From: Carex sylvatica
Lineage: Eukaryota > Streptophyta > Magnoliopsida > Poales > Cyperaceae
Assembly (NCBI GenBank): GCA_964058845.1
Contig: CAXKVR010000846.1
Coordinates: 1-20,898, forward strand
DNA: 20,898 bases
Direction: 5' to 3'
The position numbers were made by a program, and so were the translations under genes. Positions 8,466 through 16,290 of the stretch are shown piece by piece (the first letter of the stretch is position 1; the number at the start of each line of letters is the position of its first letter). Under the pieces are notes generated by a model, which searched no databases, was not told the DNA's origin, and saw only the letters and a list, made by a program, of their open reading frames with translations.

Positions 8466-9700
8466 TTAGAAGTCAGGAAAAAAGTCATCACCAGTTATCC
8501 CACGATCCAAGAGAGCAGAGTGAGAGAGGCAGCCTAGGTCAACCCATGCATACTGGTTGTTAAAAATCGAGTCTGTGGTGAGCCTGCAGTGGGCACGTGT
8601 AGTCAAATTTAAGCAATGTATTGCAACAATACCACCTATTCCGTTGCCTGCAAACCAGCAAAAAAATTGTCTAGAGCCCGCGACTTTGACAGAAAAAGAT
8701 TGAAGTTGGTCGATAAACTAAAGGCGCCCCTCGTCCAACTCTGTAATCTCTACCCAATAAAATCTGTCTCCAATTATCTCCATCTTATAGAGAGGTATTG
8801 ATATTAAGCCCCCAACTATCAACCCCGTCACAGGATTGGTGAAATGCTGTGGATGGCCGACCATCACAAGTTTTTCTTCGACCTCAAGAGGCTCGTAGAG
8901 GGTGGAATGCTTGAGGCTTTCACTTGTTAAAATATACCAGCTAGGATCGGTAAGCTTGAAAATGAGAAACTGCCGTGGTCCACCTGAAACTGAAACTGAT
9001 GTGTAAAAAAAGTACACAGAGCCGCCACATAATAACATCTTCATACTTAGTCTGCCAATTAGCTGCCCTGGTTTAAAGACATAAGGATGCTCCTCCCAGT
9101 ATGTGTATGCTCCACCAGGTTTAGGTCGGGCCATGTAGACCCTCACAATGGTCTCCGTAAAATGACCACAAATAACAACTCCCGGAGTACGAGTGCCCTC
9201 GGTTGTACTTGTGGTGCAGAATTCAGCACACACGTCTAGATCATAGAAGCCTGGCAAATCTATGCAAGCCCCAGTAATGGGATTCAATAAAAACATTGAA
9301 TATTTCGGGGATCCCCTTCCCTTGCCAAATAACAACAGGTCTCGGCCGCACAAGAGCAACTATCTTTAGAGTACAATAAACAGTTGCTAGATTGTAGACC
9401 TGAATTGGCTATCAAAAAGCTCTGCCGTGCTGCAATGTTCTCGAAAAGGTGATTACCTTGGCTTGTCCCAGGGTCAGCCATGTAAAACCAAGGAAGATCA
9501 TTGTGGAGAGAAGATACAAGGGGGAGCACCGGAAAGGCGGGAGTGCTCAATTTCCACTCCACAAAGACAGCTACCATTGCACAACGCTCATCATATTCCT
9601 TCGCTTATTTCATCTTCTGCTCAATTGACGGAAGAGGCTGATCTAGATCTAGATCTGAATGACGTTTGCGGGGGCGCTACGATCTTGAAACTTTCTTTAT
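8466..9700 (-). pseudogene. Decayed F-box protein gene with DUF295 (KIB1-like) domain
   Basis: The main open segment (9359-8718) encodes a beta-propeller-like DUF295 region. It includes SMFLLNPITGACIDLPGF, a central GQLIGRLSMKMLLCGGSVYFF and YKMEIIGDRFYWVEITELDEGRL. F-box/DUF295 proteins are SCF ubiquitin-ligase substrate adaptors. Three lesions argue against function. A TAG at 8718-8720 cuts the frame, yet the same frame continues with family-like residues (FIDQLQSFSVKVAGSRQ) and stays open 83 codons to a TAA at 8466-8468. Upstream, the frame carrying VEWKLSTPAFPVLPLVSS to CLLYSKD (9577 to about 9366) is out of register; the family word SKDGWLL appears to have lost bases near 9360. Still further upstream, F-box-like fragments (DRSAPANVIQI; PLPSIEQKMK) sit in different frames around an AGATCT hexamer repeat at about 9642-9658. 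The 5' end of the gene is not defined. The family call is good; the pseudogene status is inferred. Confidence 0.72.
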
Positions 9701-9810
9701 CTGTTAATTATGAGGAAACCATGCAACAAGTCTCAATATCAGGCTAACACATAAAAATTGCTACATAATTCACAGATAGTTCAATTCAGTACTGAGAGGA
9801 GAGTAGAATG

Positions 9811-10023
9811 CTTACAACTATGAGGCTAGAATTATTGATGGTGCTTGGCAGTTTTACTTTTACATCACATGAACAACCCTCCCTTTGTAGCAGTTGTTGC
9901 TTCCTCTTTAGACTAGTCCGGGTAAATGCTTCAAAAAATATCCCATTAGTACGTCGACACCGAGTAATCACTTCCTTGATGGTCCGTACCACATCTTGTG
10001 TTGGTCCCCTGAAGCCAGTTGCG
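9811..10023 (-). other. Possible exon of an unidentified gene
   Basis: On the minus strand, a frame reading ATGFRGPTQDVVRTIKEV and ending KLPSTINNSSLIV has protein-like composition (many K/R/E, a CRRTNG and a CSCDVKVKL segment). It is bounded by a plausible acceptor (TTAAG|C at 10024/10023) and a GTAAGC donor beginning at 9810. The frame is actually open back to a stop at 10053-10055, so the acceptor is a guess. I do not recognise the family. It lies about 110 bp upstream of the F-box remnant on the same strand and could be an upstream exon of that gene or a fragment of another. The plus strand over the same interval is also open but looks less protein-like. Confidence 0.3.
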
Positions 10024-10059
10024 CTTAATTGAAAGGTACAAAAGATAAAATCTTATTTA

Positions 10060-10654
10060 CCAGAACCTAAATAGATATTGTTAGGTTTACCAGAACTGAG
10101 AAATGAAATGAAATAAAAACTTAAACTAAATAGTAAATAGATCTTAAAATAATTATATGGATAATTCTTGAATAATCTCTTAGGCTTTTGACTAAACAAA
10201 ATATTAATCGTTGTATGTCTACCATCGAACGAAAACTTAAACTGAATTTTTGAGACACGAAATGATATTTTTTTAAAATCCTGATGCTTTAGATGTCCGG
10301 GGGTAACTCCCAGGTGATATTCAGATCCGTCTCGTTCCCCCCTTTCTGAAAAGTGGTCATACACGCAAATCCGACTTTCCTAGCCAAAGTTATGGGTGTT
10401 TAAAGTTTTTTCGAAAGTTGAACTTTGAAAATTCATAACTAATTGTAGAAAAATTCAAATAAATTGAAATTTGAGTCAATTCTGTGTATTTGTGAATGCT
10501 CTACATTCTGGTGGAATCACTTTTGCAGTTTGGTGCTTGTATCAGTCCATACTTGCTGATTTACCAACATAGGTCAAATATCGCATGCGTCGCATTTGCG
10601 GCCGCATGGGCTATGTATATATGTATAATATATGTGTATATAATATAATATATG
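10060..10654. other. Intergenic DNA leading into TA-rich sequence
   Basis: No gene is supported. From about 10608 to 10653 the sequence is an irregular (TA/TG) tract, which forms the left flank of the fold-back cluster that follows. Confidence 0.45.
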
Positions 10655-11068
10655 GAGAGTGGCTAATATGCTTTCGGAAGCATATAGACCGAAGTACTTA
10701 CGGTCCAAATTTAAAATTTCAAAACTCAAAAAGCCGATCGGAACCGTTCATCTTGTTCTCTATATTAATATATTCTTGGAGACCAAATTTTACATTTTTT
10801 TGATTTTTTTACTATTTATTAAGCCACTTTGAAAATCGCTGATCCAACGGTGGCTTAACCAAACAGTAAAACCGTTGGATCAGCGATTTTTAAAGTGGCT
10901 TAATAAATAGTAAAAAAATTCAGAAAAATATAATATTTGATCTCCAAGCACATATTAATATGGAGAACAAGATGAACGGTTCATATCGACTTTTTGAATT
11001 TTGAAATTTCAAATTTAGACCATGTGTATTTCGTCCCATATGCTTCCAAAAGTACATTAGTCACTCTC
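10655..11068. mobile_element. Fold-back MITE, copy I (414 bp)
   Basis: Nearly the whole element is an inverted repeat. GAGAGTGGCTAATATGCTTT at 10655 pairs with the end at 11068, which reverse-complemented reads GAGAGTGACTAATGTACTTT. The arms stay complementary through TTCATCTTGTTCTC and TTTACTATTTATTAAGCCAC to AATCGCTGATCCAACGG, with a loop at about 10849-10870. The flanks are TA-rich, so no TSD can be read. The GAG-terminated ends resemble the Mutator-like element at 11333. It is non-coding. Confidence 0.85.
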
Positions 11069-11108
11069 ATATATACATATATTATATTATATATACATAT
11101 ATTAAGCC

Positions 11109-11306
11109 ACCGTTGGATTAGCGATTTTTAAAGTGGGTTAATAAATAGTAAAAAAATTCAAAAAAATGTAAAATTTGGTCTCCAAGCACATATTAATATG
11201 GAGAACAAGATGAACGGTTCAGATCGACTTTTTGGATTATAAAATTTCAAATTTGGACCGTCTGTATTTCGGCCCATATGCTTTCAAAAGCACATTAGTC
11301 ACTCTC
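11109..11306. repeat. Solo right arm of the fold-back family (198 bp)
   Basis: From ACCGTTGGAT at 11109 to CACTCTC at 11306 this repeats the right half of copy I (10871-11068). Both are 198 bp long with point differences only. It starts in the middle of the element, after a 40-bp TA-rich spacer, so it is not an independent full insertion. A segmental duplication of the right arm with its TA flank, or loss of the left arm, would explain it. Confidence 0.85.
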
Positions 11307-11332
11307 TATATATGTATATGTATATGTATATC

Positions 11333-11755
11333 GAGTTGGGCTAAAATGAGCCATAACTTATTTCGCGTTGGTGAGCCATGGCTCATTTTAGCCATTTTAA
11401 AAATTCAAACAACCTATCCGAACCATTCATCTTGTTCTCCACATTGAAATGTGCTTGGAGACAAAATTTTATATTTTTTGGAATTTGTTTACTATTTATT
11501 AAGTATTTTTGAAAATTGCTGATCCGATGATTCAGAAATTTTTACTGTTTTTCACTGTTCACAGCAAAACATCAATTTAAAAAAATACTTAATAAATAGT
11601 AAAAAAATTTCAAAAAATATAAAATTTGGTTTCCAAGTACATTTCAATATAGAGATCACATCTAACTGTTCGGATCGGTCATTTGGACTTTCAAAATGAA
11701 AATACAGTGTGGAGTACAAATACTTAGTGAGCCATGGCTTACCCAAGTCCATCTC
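11333..11755. mobile_element. Related Mutator-like fold-back, copy III, with 10-bp TSD (423 bp)
   Basis: A 10-bp direct repeat TATGTATATC flanks it (11323-11332 and 11756-11765). The TA-rich context weakens this somewhat. The outer termini GAGTTGGGCT and GAGATGGACT (right reversed) match at 8 of 10. Just inside are GGTGAGCCATGGCTCA (11370) and GGTAAGCCATGGCTCA (reversed, about 11743). The core, with TTCATCTTGTTCTCC, CTTGGAGAC and TTTACTATTTATTAAG, is clearly homologous to copy I although the ends differ. A local hairpin GGCTAAAATGAGCCA / TGGCTCATTTTAGCC occupies 11338-11394. Confidence 0.75.
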
Positions 11756-11765
11756 TATGTATATC

Positions 11766-12314
11766 ATTGAGAAAATCTAACCATATTTCCCTGTGTATGT
11801 TTGAATAAAATAAATTATTAAGAATCAAGGTCAAGTCCTTAATTAGTGTTATCTTTAGACTTGTGATATCTAACTGACAAATCAAATTAAAGTTATAAAG
11901 AGTTGCGACATCACTTCATAAATATATCAAATGTCTTATTTTTTGACATACACTCTAAACAAGAAAAATATAACTTCACAAAATTATTTCAATCAAAATA
12001 TTAAGAGATCTCTCAAAAAAAAAAAAAAAAATAGAGGATCACCCGGTCCCCAGGCGGTCAGATCTCTAGTGGACTGCCCCAGCTCCAGGCGGTCTCCTAG
12101 GATTCTGGATTGCCCATGGGCCGGTCTATGTAGATTTTAAAAAAAAAAAAACGGTGGGCACTTTTGTAATTTATTTTTTTTGTGTATTAATAAAAATGGC
12201 CGCCGATTTGGAGTGTTTGGGTTTCGGGTTCTGGTATTACCAACTGTTTAAAATGTGAGTCTTCAACTGTCATCTATCAGAGCCTAACCTAACAGTCTAA
12301 CACACAAATTACAG
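11766..12314. other. Intergenic DNA with a GC-rich patch
   Basis: Mostly AT-rich. Between two poly-A runs (12017-12031 and 12138-12150) lies a GC-rich block (about 12033-12134) holding two copies of CCAGGCGGTC at about 12050 and 12085. It looks like a fragment of a dispersed repeat, class unknown. No complete gene is supported. Confidence 0.45.
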
Positions 12315-12538
12315 ATGTGGTAGCAAGAAACGGATTGGGAATATGGCAAGAGGATTGGAGCTGGGAAGGAGAAGAAGGCATCGTTAGCACAACCGAGATC
12401 AGCCATAGACTGAAGGAGATGATGGCAGATGAAAGTCTACAGGAAACGGCTCAGAAAGTCGGGGAGGCGACTCGGAATGCGGCAATGCCAGGCAAAGGGT
12501 TGGCTGAGCTTGTTAGGAAATTGAAGGGATTTGCTTAA
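12315..12538 (+). pseudogene. UDP-glycosyltransferase-like C-terminal exon remnant
   Basis: After a good acceptor (AAATTACAG|AT) the frame reads (D)VVARNGLGIWQEDWSWEGEEG, then a helix-rich tail with ISHRLKEMMADESLQETAQKV and ends AELVRKLKGFA followed by a TAA. The order 'NGLG-W, EEG-V, EI-RLKEMM-DE, A--VGEA, LVRKLK' matches the last ~70 residues of plant family 1 UDP-sugar glycosyltransferases, which conjugate small molecules in the cytosol. The donor-binding PSPG box and N-terminal acceptor domain would lie upstream, and I find no exon for them in the preceding 2 kb, which is transposon-rich. It may be the last exon of a gene with a very long intron, or an orphan fragment. The family call is by motif memory only. 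Confidence 0.42.
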
Positions 12539-13600
12539 ATAAATTCAGCATTAATTGGTTGTGTTATGTTTCTTCACTACATCTGCATAACTGGAAATAA
12601 TGTTTTTAAAAAAAAAAAAAATGTTGACTGATTCATATGTTTCATCTGAAACAAAAAATAGCGGTTAAATATCTACCAGAAAATGGTACCAACCATACTA
12701 CATAAACTACCTCTGATTAGGGATCTTGCACATATCAATGGCAATAAATTGAATTAATTTTTTTTTTATCTATGCAAATAAATTGAATTAATATTCTGTT
12801 AAACCTCACAAGAATACTAAACGTTAAACCACATTGATAGATGGCTTGACATTTTGTACTTTAGTCAATCTAAATTTCAGCTTATTCCATCTTAATATGA
12901 CTGAATTAAATTATGGTGACTTGACTAAGACCTAAACCCTTTATTCCATGATTTAGGTTGGATGTGCAGTTAGGAACAGATTTATAGCTAATTATAGTGG
13001 TTCTTAGCTATTACTGGGATTTTAAAAAAAATTAATTATGTATATTAAAATTGACTTGATTTTTATTTTTATTTTTACGCGGTTAAGTTATTCTTATAAA
13101 ATATTAAATTTGTACTTGTAATTTTGTGATTAGAATTATACTTTGTAATTATGAAGACTTAAATTCAAATTTTCATCTATCTCAATTCTATTATTAAGCA
13201 CGTTGGGTGTCCAATCCGCCAACGGCTACGATTGAAAGATGAAACTTCAGATTTGATCTCAGCCCTTCAATTACATAATTTGTCTTCTTTTGATTAAATG
13301 CATCTGTTTTATGTATTGAAGTCTAAATTTAGTTAAAATCATACTTACCACATGTTCTGCCACACGATTCGTTATAATTAAAATTGAACAAACTCTGAAA
13401 TTTAGCGATATATTTGTCTGTTTCCTTATGTATTTGTTTCTATATTTCTCCTCTTCAATTGAGAAGACTCCGCCTTCCATTTTTTTATTTCTTTGTTTCC
13501 TGACTTCTTCTTCGTTTCTATACAGATCACAATGGAAATCAATTTTTTTATTTTCTTATTTCTCTTTCTTTGTTTCTATACATATTGTTGTGGGCAATTT
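12539..13600. other. AT-rich intergenic DNA
   Basis: Poly-A at 12608-12620. Two nearby copies of CAATAAATTGAATTAAT-like sequence lie at about 12741 and 12777. No gene is supported; short open frames at 13271-13480 and 13428-13682 are low-complexity and face opposite ways over the same DNA. Confidence 0.45.
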
Positions 13601-13780
13601 AGAATATATTACCAATATAGAATATATCAATGTGTGTGTGTGTGTATGTATATTCTATATTGGAAACAAAGAAGAAGAATAATATAAATTGGAAACAAAG
13701 AATAATATAAATTGGAACGTGTGTGTGAATATATATTTCTCTTATAAAATGTGTGTGTGTATATATATTATATACATACA
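13601..13780. repeat. Microsatellite cluster (TG/TA)n
   Basis: GTGTGTGTGTGTGT at about 13632-13646, repeated ATTGGAAACAAAGAA words at about 13659 and 13690, and further GTGTGTGTGT plus TATATATATT at about 13751-13772. Simple sequence, non-coding. Confidence 0.8.
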
Positions 13781-13952
13781 CACGATATCACTTTTTATTT
13801 ATGTTTTTTGATTTCATATTATATGTTGATATTGAATTATTGTACGATATTTGATATGAATCATATATACACACACACGATATCACTTTTTATTTATGTT
13901 TTTTGATTTCATATTATATGTTGATATTGAATTGTTGTACGATATTTGATAT
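13781..13952. repeat. Tandem duplication, period 95 bp
   Basis: The block beginning CACGATATCACTTTTTATTT at 13781-13857 recurs at 13876-13952 with one base difference over 77 bp (ATTATTG versus ATTGTTG). Both copies are preceded by an AC-repeat, so the duplication probably arose by slippage or unequal exchange between the AC tracts. It is recent, given the near-identity. Confidence 0.92.
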
Positions 13953-14144
13953 TAGATTCAAATCGAGCTATTACTTGATATCATTGATACTTAAAAATAA
14001 AGAATCAACACATCATCAAATTATTTTCAGAGATCACGATTAAAGTTAATTAAAAATACATAATCATATTAAATTTCTATTAACATGTATCTTAATTTTT
14101 AGATAATTATTATTTTCATTGATGTATATATATTTTTATAATAT

Positions 14145-14177
14145 GTCTTTGTTGCAACGTACGGGTATGATACTAGT
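14145..14177 (+). mobile_element. Possible Helitron 3' end
   Basis: The sequence GTTGCAACGTACGGGTATGA ends in TACTAGT followed by T. Many plant Helitron-type repeats end in a GTTGCAACG-ACGGG stretch then CTAGT, inserted before T. The usual subterminal hairpin is not clean here and no 5' TC end was located, so this is tentative. Confidence 0.3.
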
Positions 14178-14778
14178 TACATATTATGTATTTTACATTT
14201 CAACTTTCAACCCCTAATCTAAATTTTCTAGTTGTGCCTTTCCGGAGTTCTTTAACTCATAATAGAAGCTCTACTATTGCTTCCTTTCTTATACTTCTCT
14301 ATCAGAATTATGCAAACTAAAAAAACAAAAACAAAATAAAAACAAATCTAACCATATAACACCAAAGCACACTATATAGTGTAATGAAAAAAAAAAAAAA
14401 AAAATTTGCTGACCTTACAATCTAATTTGTCTATTGACACTCTCACGGAAATTTAGATGAATACATGGGAGAAAAATTCAGATTACCTTTTCCAAAAGTT
14501 TACGTTCTCTCTTAAAACTGTAAAAAAATAAATTATCAAGAGAAAGGCATCAGTTTATGTTCTCTATTGACTGTAAATTTGCAACTTTTTAAAAAAAATA
14601 TAAAGATTTTGAAGGGCGAGAACAATATTTTCGTTCTTTTTAGGCTAACTGGAAAAATAAATCCGGCCTTTTAGTGGAAAAATAAATCCAGTCATCTTAA
14701 AAAAACCCCGCGGAATTACGAAACACTGCCGCTGCCACACAGTAACGAGTAACGACAACAGACATAAACTCGTACTGT
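14178..14778. other. Intergenic DNA, nothing recognised
   Basis: AT-rich with a poly-A run (14385-14402). A short direct repeat GGAAAAATAAATCC occurs at about 14651 and 14676. Confidence 0.4.
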
Positions 14779-14787
14779 GTAAAAGTT

Positions 14788-14966
14788 GAGTGCGTATCCT
14801 CTGAGATATCTCAACTTTAGCGTGACTGACGTGTCCGGTGCCTATTCGGGGGTAGCGCAGGGGCCAGTATTATTTCAGCTTCGAGATTCGTGCAAAAAGT
14901 AATTGAACCGTTGGGATTTTCCATAAAGTCACTCAAAGTTTGAGATATCCCAGAGGATACGAATTC
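14788..14966. mobile_element. Mutator-like MITE with 9-bp TSD (179 bp)
   Basis: The 9-bp repeat GTAAAAGTT stands at 14779-14787 and 14967-14975. The termini are GAGTGCGTATCCTCTGAGAT and GAATTCGTATCCTCTGGGAT (right reversed), both continuing ATCTCAA, with 3 mismatches in 27. The interior is comparatively GC-rich (GTGTCCGGTGCC, GGGGGTAGCGCAGGGG) and non-coding. The CGTATCCTCT terminal word is shared with the elements at 1484 and 7503. Confidence 0.9.
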
Positions 14967-14993
14967 GTAAAAGTTTCCCCTCTATATTTTGAA

Positions 14994-15480
14994 TTTTTTT
15001 TTATAAACCATAATTAATTTAAAAAAAAAAACTATAAGAACAGAAATGCCGGTCATGAACTTTTTTTTTTTTAAAAAAATCAAAATTGCATTTAAGTCTA
15101 TAGTGATTTTACATTTTTTCATAAAAAAATAGTGTAGTCGTTGGTGTTATACCTTAGATCGAGATGCCATTTCAGTTCACTGTTTTTTCAGCTGGGATCG
15201 AATTGATATTTTCGTCCCATGTATTTTTTTTTCTTTTCTCCGCCTCTGTTTCGTCTCAGTTTTGGCAAAGAACCACCAGTTTTGTTCAAGAACTCTTAGT
15301 TTAGAATTTTTTGTAGCCGCAGGTCTGAAAAAAAAATGTGAAATTACTTGGGACCAAAATGTCATTTCGGTCCAAAAAAAATTCGGGACCAAAATGACAT
15401 TTCAGTTTTTATAATTTAAAAAAAAAAGGTAATTATGTTGGTTTGGTAATTTTTTTTTTTAACTATGGTTTATAAAAAAA
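14994..15480. repeat. Weak fold-back block with internal hairpin words
   Basis: TTTTTTTATAAACCATA at about 14994 is the reverse complement of TATGGTTTATAAAAAAA ending at 15480. Inside, GGGACCAAAATGTCATTTCG (15350) is palindromic with its own GGTCC end. The word ATG-CATTTC-G recurs at about 15163, 15358 and 15393. It may be an old element with eroded ends; poly-T and poly-A runs make the borders uncertain. Confidence 0.45.
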
Positions 15481-15652
15481 TCCGCTAATACGTATTCAGT
15501 TTAAATTTTAAACGCATCGTTGGACGGCCTTAAATTAACCTGACGTGGCATAGCTGAGACAATGAGACACTTGATATTTTATGGATTTTGTGCAACAGTC
15601 ATTAATTGTTCAAAAGGGAAAAAAAAGAAACTTATCATTTATTAAATACTGA

Positions 15653-15838
15653 GGTAATGTTTGATTGTGAAGTAAGAGGGGAAGTAAATATTTTATTTCA
15701 TATTTAAATAATTAAATGAGAAGTAAAATAGAAGAAGTAAGATAAAAGTAAAATGTAACTTAATTCAGAATAATTTATTACATCTATTTAGGTGAATTAA
15801 TTTACTCTACACTTACTTCACTGGTGCGGTTCATTGCC
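15653..15838. mobile_element. Possible MITE, weak termini (about 186 bp)
   Basis: The left end GGTAATGTTTGATTGTGAAG and the reversed right end GGCAATGAACCGCACCAGTG both lead into GTGAAGTAAG and then a GAAGTAAAT/GAGTAAAT word. The similarity is partial and no target duplication is evident. The AT-rich sequence after it to about 15960 has no clear content. Confidence 0.4.
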
Positions 15839-16017
15839 ATAAAAAGAGATATATTTTTCAATATTTTATTCCATCAAGTGAATTAATTTAAATCATAACT
15901 TTAATTATTAAACAAGATGTAAAATATAAGAAATACCATAGAGTAAGTAATTTAATCATCATTAATATCATTAATTTTACTTGACAACTAAATTAGGCTT
16001 TAATCCTCTGGCGTGTT

Positions 16018-16290
16018 TTGGGCCCAAATGTAAAGGATATCTCTGTTGCCGACTTCAGGCCCAAGACTGATCCGTCACATTTGAAGCCACACTAAAGGCC
16101 TTATCTCTGTGCTATAGAGCTCCGCAACTACTCAACCCGTTAACCCGATATCGGGTGAGCTCCAGCCCCCAGGTCCGCAACTCTCCAAGCCAAATCGTCT
16201 CTCTCGCTCGCTCTCTCCCTCCCTCTCTTCTCTAGGGCTGTACCGGGGGTGCTTCTCCCCTCTGCGCCATCGGCTTCTCCATTTCTACCG
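16018..16290 (+). promoter_or_regulatory. Promoter and first untranslated exon of the PHIP/BRWD-like gene
   Basis: The region holds the palindrome TTGGGCCCAA at 16018-16027 and another GGCCCA at 16058-16063. These are site-II-type motifs known from plant housekeeping promoters. A perfect 14-bp palindrome ACCCGATATCGGGT lies at 16143-16156, followed by a strong pyrimidine patch at about 16197-16236. The direct repeat of GAGCTCC and CCGCAACT words surrounds the palindrome. The exon ends at a GTAAGT donor after 16290. I infer that transcription starts near the pyrimidine patch; no clear TATA box is seen. Confidence 0.55.

Noticed and set aside
8298..8537. Plus-strand open frame of 79 codons
   Set aside because: Low-complexity composition (many Q, T, K, I). 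It partly overlaps, on the opposite strand, the open frame downstream of the F-box pseudogene stop.
9427..9747. Plus-strand open frame of 106 codons over the F-box remnant
   Set aside because: The opposite strand carries the F-box/DUF295 pattern, and this frame has no family resemblance.
11931..12140. Plus-strand open frame across the GC-rich block
   Set aside because: It runs through a poly-A tract (poly-lysine) into repeat-like sequence; there is no start context or homology.
12196..12258. Short ATG frame ending near a GTGAGT, as a first exon for the UGT-like tail
   Set aside because: Joining the best donor to the acceptor at 12314 gives the wrong frame for the UGT-like reading, and the peptide has no UGT N-terminal features.
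13428..13781. Overlapping open frames on both strands around the TG/TA microsatellite
   Set aside because: The translations are phenylalanine/tyrosine or histidine/threonine runs generated by simple repeats.
15177..15392. Minus-strand open frame of 71 codons
   Set aside because: It lies within the weak fold-back block and its sequence follows the repeated ATG-CATTTC words; no family is recognisable.
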